Shown here in pieces: positions 1 through 12,400 of a stretch of DNA of 64,000 nt. The stretch spans positions 1,194,586,691 to 1,194,650,690 of the forward strand of contig NC_090445.1 of assembly GCF_031143425.1 (NCBI RefSeq), written 5' to 3'. The notes beneath the pieces were generated by a model, which did not search any database, had not been told where the DNA came from, and was given only the letters and a program-made list of their open reading frames with translations. Within the stretch, counting starts at the first letter, position 1; the number at the start of each line of letters is the position of its first letter. The stretch comes from Pleurodeles waltl (lineage: Eukaryota > Chordata > Amphibia > Caudata > Salamandridae). A program made the position numbers and the translations under genes.

Positions 1-992
1 TTATTCAGAGTAGGAGTAATCAGTCAAAGGTTACAAGTCACTGCCCCTAGAAGGAAAAAATTTATGTCCTTTTTAGGAGCACTTGTTTATGTTGGAATTC
101 AAATTTAGTCTGTGGGGTCTGTTCAGCTCTCTATATTGAATTGAAGCCTTAGGTTATTTGCACATTATAGTTCTTCTCTATAGTCCTTATTTTGTTATTA
201 TTTTTAATATTTTTTACATTTTATTTACAATTTTATCTCAAGACTGGAGGCTCATATTAGGCTTTCCTTTTGTACATTTTTGAATAGCAGACAAGAATGA
301 AAACAAACAACAGTCCCATAAGATGTAACAAAACACACCAAACAGACTAGAAGATCAAATGAAACTCATATCCCCACATTGTCATTGCTTGTGAACAAAA
401 ACTCATTTTTTCTTGCTGCTGGCAATCAAGAAAACCAGACTAACGTCTTTTTTCTAACTTAAAATAATATACTACTGCATGGTATGTGTTTATTTTGTGG
501 TGAAATGTACACAGGTGTCAGTGTTGTGTGAGGAGCACCGTGCTCTTTCTTTCTCACGGCTTCAAGGGCCTCTCACTGGTGATATGGGCAATCGGATTGC
601 TATCTTTTATGCTTAGGGCTGCACTGCCATTGTGTGATGCTTTTGGGTGAAGCGTGGGCTTTATTTTTTTACTTACACCATTTAAATTGGCCTGTGCACT
701 CTCACCATGCTCCTTCCTCATGATTGGGGCATTTTCACAAAGGCATCTGGCCTTGGAGTCATGGCCTTGACAGTTTTTGCCCATTGGGTCAGACCCCTTT
801 GTTTATTTACTTTCTATTAACTGGCTCAGTAAGTGGGATATTGTGTTGGGTAATGATGCTTTGCTTTTCCAACCTGTCTTGCAGAAATAAATTGTGGGAA
901 CTTTAAGAAAGTTGACCTAGGAATGCATTCCAGACGTCGTAGATCTAGAGAACGACCTATAGCCTTTTAGCACCAGGAAGAAGAAATACAAT
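1..992. other. Unassigned AT-rich sequence
   Basis: I recognise no gene, RNA or repeat end here. ORFs on both strands are short and match no family I know. The stretch ends at the TA target site of the Tc1 element. Confidence 0.4.
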
Positions 993-994
993 TA

Positions 995-1194
995 CAGGGA
1001 GTGCAGAATTATTAGGCAAATGAGTATTTTGACCACATCATCCTCTTTATGCATGTTGTCTTACTCCAAGCTGTATAGGCTCGAAAGCCTACTACCAATT
1101 AAGCATATTAGGTGATGTGCATCTCTGTAATGAGAAGGGGTGTGGTCTAATGACATCAACACCCTATATCAGGTGTGCATAATTATTAGGCAAC
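995..1194 (+). repeat. Left IR/DR end of the Tc1 element
   Basis: The outer repeat is 995-1019 and the inner repeat is 1175-1194. Both contain the same AATTATTAGGCAA core, in the same orientation, about 170 bp apart. In related elements these direct repeats are the transposase binding sites. Confidence 0.85.
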
Positions 1195-1212
1195 TTCCTT
1201 TCCTTTGGCAAA

Positions 1213-2229
1213 ATGGGTCAAAAGAAGGACTTGACAGGCTCAGAAAAGTCAAAAATAGTGAGATATCTTGCAGAGGGATGCAGCACTCTTAAAATTGCAA
1301 AGCTTCTGAAGCGTGATCATCGAACAATCAAGCGTTTCATTCAAAATAGTCAACAGGGTCGCAAGAAGCGTGTGGAAAAACCAAGGCGCAAAATAACTGC
1401 CCATGAACTGAGAAAAGTCAAGCGTGCAGCTGCCACGATGCCACTTGCCACCAGTTTGGCCATATTTCAGAGCTGCAACATCACTGGAGTGCCCAAAAGC
1501 ACAAGGTGTGCAATACTCAGAGACATGGCCAAGGTAAGAAAGGCTGAAAGACAACCACCACTGAACAAGACACACAAGCTGAAACGTCAAGACTGGGCCA
1601 AGAAATATCTCAAGACTGATTTTTCTAAGGTTTTATGGACTGATGAAATGAGAGTGAGTCTTGATGGGCCAGATGGATGGGCCCGTGGCTGGATTGGTAA
1701 AGGGCAGAGAGCTCCAGTCCGACTCAGACGCCAGCAAGGTGGAGGTGGAGTACTGGTTTGGGCTGGTATCATCAAAGATGAGCTTGTGGGGCCTTTTCGG
1801 GTTGAGGATGGAGTCAAGCTCAACTCCCAGTCCTACTGCTAGTTCCTGGAAGACACCTTCTTCAAGCAGTGGTACAGGAAGAAGTCTGCATCCTTCAAGA
1901 AAAACATGATTTTCATGCAGGACAATGCTCCATCACACGCGTCCAAGTACTCCACAGCGTGGCTGGCAAGAAAGGGTATAAAAGAAGGAAATCTAATGAC
2001 ATGGCCTCCTTGTTCACCTGATCTGAACCCCATTGAGAACCTGTGGTCCATCATCAAATGTGAGATTTACAAGGAGGGAAAACAGTACACCTCTCTGAAC
2101 AGTGTCTGGGAGGCTGTGGTTGCTGCTGCACGCAATGTTGATGGTGAACAGATCAAAACACTGACAGAAGCCATGGATGGCAGGCTTTTGAGTGTCCTTG
2201 CAAAGAAAGGTGGCTATATTGGTCACTGA
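1213..2229 (+). pseudogene. Tc1-like transposase with one premature stop
   Basis: DDE transposase that would cut and paste the surrounding element. The frame runs 338 codons from ATG at 1213 to TGA at 2227-2229, the usual length for Tc1 transposases, broken only by TAG at 1840-1842 after residue 209. The N-terminus has a paired-like helix-turn-helix (roughly residues 10-50) and a basic linker. The first catalytic Asp is in LWTDEM (about residue 142), the second in MQDNAPSH just after the stop, and the Glu in PDLNPIENLW. There are 37 residues between the last two, so this is a DD37E type. Upstream of the ATG lies the inner left repeat. Residues around the stop still align with the family, so the nonsense change looks recent. 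Confidence 0.93.
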
Positions 2230-2346
2230 TTTGTTTTTGTTTTGTTTTTGAATGCCAGAAATGTATATTTGAGAATGTTGAGATGTTATATTGGTTTCAC
2301 TGGTAATGATAAATAATTGAAATGGGTATATATATTTTTTTGTTAA

Positions 2347-2556
2347 GTTGCCTAATAATTATGCACAGTGATAGTCACCTGCACACACAGATATCCCCCT
2401 AACATAGCTAAAACTAAAAACAAACTAAAAACTACTTCCAAAAATGTTCAGTTTTGATATTAATGAGTTTTTTGGGTTCATTGAGAACATGGTTGTTGTT
2501 CAATAATAAAATTAATCCTCAAAAATACAACTTGCCTAATAATTCTGCACTCCCTG
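2347..2556 (-). repeat. Right IR/DR end of the Tc1 element
   Basis: The outer repeat 2532-2556 is an exact inverted copy of 995-1019. The inner repeat 2347-2366 is an exact inverted copy of 1175-1194. This mirrors the left end. Confidence 0.85.
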
Positions 2557-2558
2557 TA

Positions 2559-3237
2559 TTTAAAAGAATTTAAATACTTTCATTCAGCCTCCTGCAGAGC
2601 ATACTGCTGAGAAAACTACCCTTCTGCTGAGCACACTATTATCAACTAGAAGGCACATTACCAAAACCTTTAAAGCTTCTATTAACCACACTATACAAAA
2701 AAAATGTCTAATATGTTCCAACCTGTCTGGAAAAAACAGACAGCCCTTGTGCATCACTGCTTCACAAAAACAGTCTGCTTCTTCAGACACAGTCGCTCCA
2801 TCCCCAAACCCATTGGATGGGGGCACAGGAGCGGTCAGATGAGGCAAATGGAATTCTGCATTGCATACAAAATAAAAATAGATTTAAATACTCCTCAAAA
2901 AGTACCCAAGTGTACTGAGAATATGGTTAGTGAAGGTCCTTCGCATTTGGTGGAGAGCTCACCCCTTTATGAACCATCCAGTAGTGAGGTGAAAACCACG
3001 ACTCAACAAACATTTTGGTGGACGAATTGAAAGATACAGGTGATGGTAATGTTTCTATGTTATAGATGACCACAATTGCAATCACTCTTTGTTCGCAGAT
3101 GATTCCAACTGGTTTGGTCCACTAGAGAAAACATAAGTCATAATCTATGGCTGTCTCTTATGTGGATATCAAAAATATTGAGTTAGACATGGCTGGTATG
3201 TCCATTTTTGGTTGCTCTACGATTCACTACCCCATCT
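2559..3237. other. Unassigned sequence
   Basis: Short ORFs only, with no recognised domain and no clear repeat boundary. It lies between the Tc1 target duplication and the 3' end of the antisense LINE. Confidence 0.35.
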
Positions 3238-4890
3238 CTAGCAAGTAGGTCCCTTTAGAACATGCTGGTCGAATAGTAAATTAAACTTGGATACCTTTAA
3301 ATAAACAAACACCAGACCGATTACCCTCAGAGTACCCTCGATATGCACCAGGGTCAAGTGGGACTTCTCAAAAAGCCAGGTCTTCAGCTTCTTGCAGAGT
3401 TCATGAAGGTAGGAGGCAGCTCTTATGTGTAGTGGCACGACGTTCCATGCTTCAGAGTGATATAGGAGAAGGCTCCACTGCCTGACCAGATTTTCCATAA
3501 GCAAGGGACGAGTGCAAGTAGGAGACCAAGTTAGTAGAGATTTCTGAAAGGTTTGTAAAAGCAAATGTGATTGCTGCGGTATGCTGGGCTAAGCGTTACA
3601 TAGCGTCCTGAAAGAGTGGGGAGGTCTAAATAGTGCTTTTTGTATAAGGAGCCAGCAGAGCCTCTTCAGGTAAGGTGATGCGAGTGCGGTGTGGGAGGCC
3701 GATAGTCATTCAGCCGCTGGGTTTTGAATTGTCTGAAGCCTTCAGGAGAGATTTTTTGTGGACAACAGCACAGAAGGTTTTCCTGTTGTCCAGCTTGCTT
3801 ATGACTAGGACATGCATGGCGGTTTTCCAGGCGCTGTTAGGGAGCCATTTCAAATCTTTCTGAGCATCTTCAGGGCACTGAAGCATGATGCAGTGACGGT
3901 GTCCACTTGAGTGGTCGTGTCGACTTTGCGATCAATTACAATCCTGAGGTTCTTGTCATGGGTGGTGGGTGTTGGTCCTAGCTTTCTTGGCCACCAGGTG
4001 GAGCCCTACAGTGAAGTGCTCTTCCTGAAGATCACAATTTCGGTCCTTACCCTTTCAGCTTTAGGAAGGTGGTCTTCATACAGGGGGTGATTCAATCATG
4101 CAGGCACTGAACTTGATAAGGTAATGTGCATCTTGTCGGTGGGGGAGAGAATGAGTTGAGTGTTTTCTACATAGGAGAAAACAATGATGTTTTGAAAGCA
4201 GATGTTGCTGGCTAGATGGATCATGTATGCGTTGAAGAGGGTTGGGACCTAGGAAGGATCCTTTCAGAACTCCACAGATGAGGTGGCAGGTGTGTGATAC
4301 TAGACTGACTGTCTGGGTACTTCCAGTTACGAATGAGAAGATCTTTAGGAGTGCGTGTCCTTGGAATCTGATTTTGTGCAGGCATTGGATGAGATGAGTT
4401 TGGAGACCCTACCAAATGTTGCAGAGAGGTCCAGGACAATGAGGGCAGCCTTGTCTTCTGTGTCCAGAGTCAAGCAGATGTCATCTATGGCGGTGGCAAG
4501 GACACTTTCTGTGCTGTGGTTGGGTCTGAAACCAGAGTGGAAGAAGTCAAGGCGCTTGTAGTCATTGAGGTATTCAGTAAGGCATCCAATGTTGGTTTTC
4601 TCTAAGACCTTGGCCAGGAATAGCTGCAGGGAGATTGGTCTCTAGTTGGCAAGCACTAAAGGCTATGCAAAGGGGTTCTTCAGTGAAAGAAGGACAGTTT
4701 CATGTTTACACGCATCTTGGAAGGTAGCGGAAGAGGTGAATGCATTCAGAATGGGTGTGAGCATAATGCAGATGGATTGCAGTCCTCTGGGGTATCTCAA
4801 GAAACAATAGAATCCTTCTCTATAGTGTGGGCTAAAACCTCCTACAGAGAGAAAAAGGTGAAGGGCTTTTTTTTTAATACAACCCTCACC
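3238..4890 (-). mobile_element. Degenerate L2/CR1-type LINE, reverse transcriptase part
   Basis: Translating the minus strand in shifting frames gives the RT landmarks in order. About 4740-4620 gives the pre-RT segment and a match to the RPISLLPFLAKVLEK block, with a stop inside the leading N-Y-R. About 4560-4420 gives an ALIVLDLSA-like block. The C-terminal block WNVVPLHIRAASYLHELCKK (about 3470-3380) corresponds to the L2/CR1 tail. The 5' end (ORF1, endonuclease) is missing, as in most truncated LINE copies. Many stops and shifts mean it is old and dead. The exact clade within L2/CR1/Rex1 is not resolved. Confidence 0.8.
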
Positions 4891-4896
4891 CACCAT

Positions 4897-6289
4897 GGTT
4901 ACCCCTTGATGGCATGCTTAATTATAGGGCTTCAAGGGAGTTGCAGGTTTGAGAAGAGATTCCTCTCAAAACACATGCTCCGAAATATACATTTGTACAA
5001 CCTTATCAACTACCACATAAAAAATATATATTGTTTCCTGCCTTTGGAACATGGGGGGCCTGCTTGGATTTTCGAGGCATGTGATTTAGGCTCATGACAT
5101 TAGAGTATTCATTTTCCTAAACTACCACTCCTCAACTTGACAACAAAAAATTACCACTGAGCCCAATTCCATGCACTACTAAAGTCATGATTTAAAATCA
5201 AATTTTGTAATATAACATTCTTGCAATATTGAGAGTGGCACATCAAATTACAGTTGTCAGAATGCAGGTCATGACTACTGGCGTAGGGCTTATGTGGGAA
5301 ATATTAAATCATTCAAAGCACTGGCAATGAACAGAATAGGAAAATTCCAGGGAATGCCCCGGTTACTCACCCACGGTTGCACTGCTGATGGCATGACTGG
5401 CACTGCCGTCAACCACTTACACATTTTATTGATAAATTTAATGGTGAATTATTCTACATTCTTCACTGCAAGTTCTCGTTCTCGAAGTGCGCTTTTTTCA
5501 TTGCAGAGACATGCGCTCATCTTGGTATAAAGACCTCAAAGTATTCCGCCATAAGAAAAAGAGCTTCCTCCTATGCTGTGCAGAATGTAGTCCAAGGATG
5601 GCACTTCCTGCAATTACCTGGAGACTTCTATGTCACAGGATTATGAGAAAAATAACATGATTTACATTCTCTGCTGAATGTGGTGCACCGTTGTACCAAC
5701 CACATGTGACTAGATGCTGCCCATGCTACACTTCTACCATGAATTCCAACAATAAAGCCATGTCTCTGAAGCCACCTCATGACTGCCATGTCTGTGAAGA
5801 ATATCTATCTTCCCATTAAAGCTGTCCTCCTGCCAGCCCTCGAAAGAGGCATACGAAACGGAGTTCCCTCTGCACTGAACTGAAGAGGCGGCTGCAGTGC
5901 ATTAAAAGCATGGGTGACAGATATTATGTAGAGTAGATGCCAGAAAAATACAGTGCATGGTATAATTACTCTATTTTAGCACGAGGGGGCACATTGTGAA
6001 TTCAGAGCAGACATGCGCCTGACAATTGAATTAATACAATGTCTGCTACCAGTCCAAGTACAATATTGTTTCATGAATATTTGATTTACTGATAAATGTG
6101 TCTCACTGGTGGTTAGAGTGCCATAAGCCGATAGTGGCTAATGTACAAATGTTACGCCCTTCTCAGAAAGCCAAAGACTTTGTAATTCCGATACAGAAAA
6201 ACTATACTAGTGAGCTTGTAATAATTTTAACCTGCAGTCAAAAGAGAAAGTACTCCAAATAACACTACAACAGTTGCATTTTCTACATT
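4897..6289. other. Unassigned sequence
   Basis: No domain, RNA or repeat boundary recognised on either strand. The ORFs present are short and look random. Confidence 0.35.
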
Positions 6290-6900
6290 TTGGAAAATGC
6301 TTTTTTGCCTTGGCGGGGTTCCAGGAGGGCCTCAGGACCAAGACTCTGGGGTCAGGGTATTTATACTCTGCCCCTTTTTCTTTATTTTTAATCTTTTTGT
6401 TTGGGACTTGGCTGAGTCCAAGTCCCAAAATGGCGGGCAACACTTCCTGGTTGAAGTGTTAGCAGCCAATCAGATCTCTGCATGATATCGGGGAAATTTG
6501 TAAAATTTTTGTGCACCTAGATATACAAATTTGGATTTCCTTCAATATCTCGAAAACTACTGAACAAATTTACACCAAATAACTAAAAATGTGCTTTTTG
6601 GACCAAGAGCTACCTTTTTGTCAAATTTTCTGCAATTCCATCCAGCGGTTCGGGCTGTAGTTGTATTCAAAATCCTTTTCGGAATTAACATGGGAAATGC
6701 ACTTTTTTGCTCCCTCCACTTTTCTCCGCCCGCAACTTTCCATGTACAAACAAGTATCTAGAGGACACTTTTTTGGGGAAAATTTCATAAAGATTAGTCA
6801 TATAGTGCCAAAGATGAAGCCAACTCAAAAAACACTTTTCCTAGGGAAAATGGATCCTAACTATAACTACCCACTGGTGACTGCCAGTATATATCTTTGA
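6290..6900 (+). repeat. Possible dispersed repeat, non-coding
   Basis: The stretch around 6520-6700 (ATCTCGAAAACTACTGAACA and the CCAGCGGTTCGGGCTGTAGT block) resembles a phrase I associate with dispersed repeats in salamander DNA. I see no ends, target duplication or coding capacity, so this is recognition by memory only. Confidence 0.25.
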
Positions 6901-6980
6901 GTGGCATGGGATGTGCACGTCCGACAGAAAGCCTAGCTGAAATGGAGGTGACACAAATCCAGTGAGGTAATCTGATACTC

Positions 6981-7210
6981 AACAGATCATCATGATACAT
7001 GTTCCTGGGGCCTGTAAAAACATTACAAGAAGCGAAGAGACGGGTTCACATTTATTTGAAGAGATGCGCACATACAATCACAACCACACACATAAAGAAG
7101 ACCTACTTTGGTTTTCTACAGTGGGATGAAGCGCTGTTCTTGCACAAACGTGTACTTGACAGGCAGGGGGAGGGGGGTGGCAGCTCCTGGTCACTGTGAA
7201 CTCCCAGGCC
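6981..7210 (+). repeat. Diverged direct repeat, copy 1
   Basis: This stretch aligns base by base with 7727-7960 at a constant offset of 746 bp, for example CAAACG/CAAAGG after TGCA and CAGCTCCTGG/CGGCTCCTGG. It carries substitutions and few gaps. The two copies bracket the hAT-type MITE. No protein is recognisable. Confidence 0.75.
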
Positions 7211-7319
7211 TGAAGAGCACCTCAGGTCAGGCTCAGTCTCATGCAAGACTAGCGCGAGGAGATTCCTCAAACAGGATGTTCAATTTTAATAAGAGATTAG
7301 CTAAGAACATGCTTTACAG

Positions 7320-7660
7320 CTTTGCTTAATTTGTGCTTGTTGTTTCCGGTGCTGAGCATCGGCACTTATTTGTGAGGACCGGGGCTTATTCTTATGCCTC
7401 AAGTATTTGCTGCGAGCAAAAGACACATATGGGAAAGAAGGAAGAAGAAAAAACTAAAAAGCGTCATAAAGGTGGAAAGTAGAAAGTTGCAAGATGAGCC
7501 GAAGGGGCAGGGGTGGCCGTAAATGGATTGAAGAGGGCCGAGATGGCTTCAGGATTACGCCGCCTCAGTATTCAGTGCTGGCAGATTTAATTACAGCAGT
7601 CTCTTGTTTAAGAGAAGGGCTTTGAGCACCGGCACCTCTTTATTTACAAATTAAGCACTG
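7320..7660 (+). mobile_element. Non-autonomous hAT-type MITE, 341 bp
   Basis: The ends are imperfect inverted repeats: 5' CTTTGCTTAATTTG against CAGTGCTTAATTTG read inward from the 3' end, continuing with gaps into a CCGGTGCT block on both sides. An exact 8 bp duplication, CTTTACAG, flanks it (7312-7319 and 7661-7668). It fits the nTnnnnAn pattern known for hAT targets, and CAGTG is a typical hAT terminus. There is no coding capacity. Confidence 0.7.
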
Positions 7661-7726
7661 CTTTACAGGCCTATTTACAGAAAAGGCACTCAGAGCCTCG
7701 CTGTAAATGTGCAGTGAGTGGTACTA

Positions 7727-7960
7727 AACAGATCATAATGAGACATGTTCATGGGGCCCTTCACACATATTACAAGAAGCAAAGGAAATGGGTGTACAAT
7801 TATTTGCATAGATGCACACATACAAGCACAACCACACATACATAACACCTACTTTGGCTTTCTGCAGTGGGGTGAAACGCAGTTCATGCACAAAGGGGTT
7901 CCTGACAGGTTGGGGGTGTTTCCGCCGGCTCCTGGTCAATGCAACCTCCCAGGGGCTGCT
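7727..7960 (+). repeat. Diverged direct repeat, copy 2
   Basis: Partner of 6981-7210 at an offset of 746 bp. Copy 1, the MITE and copy 2 lie in a row, so either a tandem duplication was later hit by the MITE or two members of one repeat family landed side by side. Confidence 0.75.
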
Positions 7961-7965
7961 GAATG

Positions 7966-9438
7966 TAACCGGTGTTAGAAAATTACTTGGGGACAAGTTT
8001 AGCATATTTCTGTGGGGCCCAATTTCATGGCAGGGTAGACGGCGTCCACCCTGTGAAAAAGAAAGGGTAGACGCCGTCTGCAAGCGCGTATGCTCTGCAT
8101 ATGCCTTGCACGTTTAACCTGCACTCCGAAAAAGTCTGCGATTGTCATGAGGATCTCTACTGTGTACCAAACAAACCATGACGTGTGAAACGTTGCAGTG
8201 GTCAGAAATGGGCAACGGCGATCCCAACTGAACACACGGACGCCCCGCTGACTCAGGGCGGGGTGTTAGTTTCAACTGATCGAAGCGACCAGTAGCACGG
8301 ATCTAATCACTATCAACAGCATCCGCGTGACGTAGCCCCGATAAATAAATAAAATATTTCTCACCTGCAAGTCACCTTTAAGCAGCAGCTAGAAACCGAA
8401 CACTATCGCTGCCAAGATGGATCTACGATAATAACCCCCTTGAGACAGGGAAAGAACTCCGCCAGCATCGAACCAGGAAATGCCGACGCCCCACCCGAAA
8501 GCCAAGAGCAATGGCTCGGCATCTGGCAGCCTATTAAATACAAACATATCTTGTTCTGCGCAGCCAGAATATTACGTATGCATTGTCTAGCAAAACTATT
8601 TTCGATGGGCGCTAAAAGTAACGCATTCATAAAATGTAGAATAGTCACAAAATTTATACTTGTTTTTAATAACTTGTGAGTTGCATTTTTGTACGTCCAT
8701 ATTAATATTGTGCATACTAAATGCGCATTTTATTATGCAATGACACAGTTATATACCAGTAGCACAAGGGATTGTATCTCACACTTTGCGTCTTTATATT
8801 GACATCGCACTTTCGAAAGATGGCCGCTTTAGAACGAAAGTGCGATGCCGAGATTCTCGGTTATTGGCCATGAGCGAGGACTTTCAGTAGTACGTATTTA
8901 AAAATCGAGCAGCCATGATGGAATTATGGTGCTCGCGGTGGAATATAACTGGTAAAGTGGGCATTCTTTTTAAAAGAACATCATTTTTTTGTATTTCACA
9001 AGCCAAATGTATTTTGCTAACCACATTTGTTAGAGATCGTAGTATGCTCATTATTGTGTTGTAGTTGACAGAGGTACACGAAATGTTTGACTAACATATT
9101 TTGTTTTAAATACCTTGATGAAGTTATTGCAAAAAGGATGTTAGAAACATCAAAATTCATGTAGTCAAGTTGTGTGGGTTTTTGTGTGGCGATTGTCATA
9201 CTTCTATTTCTTTGTCGTAAAGTCGACTGAGAGCAATGCGGAAGTGCTGATTGTTTCGTTCTTGCTACAACTTTGAAAGGTGAAGTGCGATTGTCCAGCC
9301 TTTCTGGATTAGGTATTACCCGTGAGGCTGACTGGGTCGTGTTGTTCCCGTTGTAAATTTGAGAGTGAAAAAATAAATATATTCGCCATAGGACCTTTTT
9401 TCTTCTGTAAAATGTGCTTTTTGAGCAGCAAAAAAAAT
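7966..9438. other. Unassigned sequence with one strong hairpin
   Basis: No gene recognised. 8037-8052 and 8064-8079 form an inverted pair (AGACGGCGTCCACCCT against AGGGTAGACGCCGTCT) with one mismatch. The stretch 9100-9160 has a TTGATGA...GAAAC pattern that resembles a Penelope-type tail but fails the hammerhead core. Confidence 0.35.
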
Positions 9439-12400
9439 TGTGCTTGGATAGATTATAACTTCTGATCTATTCAGACGTAAATTCGACTACAATATAGGTT
9501 TGTAGGAAGTTGGCTCTGTATGCACTATTTCAAAGTAAGGAATAGTATGCACAGAGTCCAAGGGTTCCCCTTAGAGGTAAGATAGTGGCAAAAAGAGATA
9601 ATACTAATGCTCTATTTTGTGGTAGTGTGGTCGAGCAGTAGGCTTATCAAAGGAGTAGTGTTAAGCATTTGTTGTACATACACACAGGCAATAAATGAGG
9701 AACACACACTCAGAGACAAATCCAGCCAATAGGTTTTGTTATAGAAAAATATCTTTTCTTAGTTTATTTTAAGAACCACAGGTTCAAATTCTACATGTAA
9801 TATCTCATTTGAAAGGTATTGCAGGTAAGTTCTTTAGGAACTTTGAATCACTTCATTAGCATGTATACTTTTTACATAAAACACAATAAGCTGTTTTAAA
9901 AGTGGACACAGTGCAATTTTCACAGTTCCTGGGGGAGGTAAAGTAATGTTAGTTTTAACAGGTAAGTAAGTCACTTACAGGTTTCAGTTTTGGGTCCAAG
10001 GTAGCCCACCGTTGGGGGTTCAGAGCAACCCCAAAGTTATCACACCAGCAGCTCAGGGCCGGTCAGGTGCAAAGGTCAAAGAGGTGCCCAAACCACATAG
10101 GCTTCAATGGAGAGAAGGGGGTGCCCCGGTTCCAGTCTGCCAGCAGGTAAGTACCCGCGTCTTCGGAGAGCAGACCAGGGGGGTTTTGTAGGGCACCGGG
10201 GGGGACACAAGTCAGCACAAAAAGTACACCCTCAGCAGCGCGGGGGCGGCCGGGTGCAGTGTGCAAACATGCGTCAGGTTTTCAATGGTTTCCTATGAGA
10301 GATCAAGGGATCTCTTCAGCGTTGCAGGCAGGCAAGGGGGGGGCTCCTCGGGGTAGCCACCACCTGGGCAAGGGAGAGGGCCTCCTGGGGGTCACTCCTG
10401 CACAGGAGTTCCGTTCCTTCAGGTGCTGGGGGCTGCGGGTGCAGGGTCTTTTCCAGCCGTCGGGAAATGGAGTTCAGGCAGTCGCGGTCAGGGGGAGCCT
10501 CGGGATTCCCTCTGCAGGCGTCGCTGTGGGGGCTCAGGGGGGACATCTTTGGTTACTCACAGTCTTGGAGTCGCCGGAGGGTCCTCCCTGAGGTGTTGGT
10601 TCTCCGCCAGTCGAGTCAGGGTCGCCGGGTGCAGTGTTGCAAGTCTCACGCTTCTTGCGGGGAGTTGCAGGGGTCTTTAACTCTGCTACTTGAAACAAAG
10701 TGCAGTTCTTTTGGAGCAGGGCCGCTGTCCTCAGGAGTTTCTTGTCTTTCTCGAAGCAGGGCAGTCCTCCGAGGATTCAGAGGTCGCTGGTCCCTTGGAA
10801 AGCGTCGCTGGAGCAGGTTTCTTTGGAAGGCAGGAGACAGGCCGGTGAGTCTGGGGCCAAAGCAGTTGGTGTCTTCTGTTCTTCCTCTGCAGGGGTTTTT
10901 CAGCTCAGCAGTCCTCTTCTTCTTGTAGTTTCAGGAATCTAAAGTTTTAGGTTCAGGGAAGCCCTTAAATACTAAATTTAAGGGCGTGTTTAGGTCTGGG
11001 GGGTTAGTAGCCAATGGCTAGTAGCCCTGAGGGTGAGTACACCCTCTTTGTGCCTCCTCCCAAGGGGAGGGGGTCACATTCCTATCCCTATTGGGGGAAT
11101 CCTCCTTCTACAAGATGGAGGATTTCTAAAAGTCAGAGTCACCTCAGCTCAGGACACCTTAGGGGCTGTCCTGACTGGCCAGTGACTCCTCCTTGTTTTT
11201 CTCATTATCTCTCCTGGACTTGCCGCCAAAAGTGGGGGCTGGGTCCAGGGGGCGGGCATCTCCACTAGCTGGAGTGCCCTGGGGCATTGTAACACGAAGC
11301 TTGAGCCTTTGAAGCTCACTTCTAGGTGTTACAGTTCCTGCAGGGGGGAGGTGTGAAGCACCTCCACCCAGAGCAGGCTTTGTTTCTGTCCTCAGAGAGC
11401 ACAAAGGCTCTCACCGCATGAGGTCAGAAACTCGTCTCTCAGCAGCAGGCTGGTAGAGACCAGTCAGTCCTGCACTGAACAATTGGGTAAAATACAGGGG
11501 GCATCTCTAAGATGCCCTCTGTGTGCATTTTGTAATAAATCCAACACTGGCATCAGTGTGGGTTTATTATTCTGAGAAGTTTGATACTAAACTTCCCAGT
11601 ATTCAGTGTGGCCATTATGGAGCTGTGGAGTTCGTTTTTGACAGACTCCCAGACCATATACTCTTATGGCTACCCTGCACTTACAATGTCTAAGGTTTTG
11701 CTTAGACACTGTAGGGGCATAGTGCTCATGCACATATGCCCTCACCTGTGGTATAGTGCACCCTGCCTTAAGGCTGTAAGGCCTGCTAGAGGGGTGACTT
11801 ACCTATGCCACATGCAGTGTGAGGTTGGCATGGCACCCTGAGGGGAGTGCCATGTCGACTTAGTCATTTTCTCCCCACCAGCACACACAAGCTGGCAAGC
11901 AGTGTGTCTGTGCTGAGTGAGGGGTCCCTAGGGTGGCATAAGTCATGCTGCAGCCCTTAGAGACCTTCCCTGGCATCAGGGCCCTTGGTACCAGGGGTAC
12001 CAGTTACATGGGACTTACCTGGGTGCCAGGGTTGTGCCAATTGTGGAGACAATGGTACATTTTAGGTGAAAGAACACTGGTGCTGGGGCCTGGTTAGCAG
12101 GGTTCCAGCACACTTCTCAGTCAAGCCAGCATCAGTATCAGGCAAAAAGTGGGGGGTAACTGCAACAGGGAGCCATTTCTTTACAAGGTTTAATTGATTT
12201 TCAGCTGGGAACAACAGGCAGTCTCAACATAGAGGCCATGACTGAAGTTCAAAGTTCTAGTTCACAAGCAGTAGTATTTATACTGTAAAAAACACAAAAA
12301 ACTATTCTGACAAGTTCAGCATTGACGTAAGCAAGAACAAGCAGTACAGATAAGATAATAGGGAGAGGGACCTCTTGACAAGAGCACCTGCACGATTACT

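Larger units (their letters stand above)
995..2556 (+). mobile_element. Tc1/mariner DNA transposon, nearly complete
   Basis: A 1562 bp element bounded by perfect 25 bp terminal inverted repeats (995-1019 and 2532-2556). It is flanked by TA dinucleotides (993-994 and 2557-2558), the target duplication expected of Tc1/mariner. A second, inner pair of inverted repeats gives an IR/DR layout like that of Sleeping Beauty-type elements. One transposase frame fills the middle and carries a single in-frame stop. Perfect ends and one disabling change suggest a recent insertion; that age is inference. Confidence 0.95.

Noticed and set aside
554..784. 76-codon ORF near the left edge
   Set aside because: No domain, no flanking signals, and similar chance ORFs lie throughout.
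9100..9160. Possible second hammerhead ribozyme (TTGATGA ... GAAAC)
   Set aside because: The first core base is T instead of C and no helix II pairs, so the motif is not supported.
10063..10942. Overlapping ORFs of up to 153 codons
   Set aside because: They run in several frames on both strands, are GC-rich and low in complexity, match no domain and lie inside element A.
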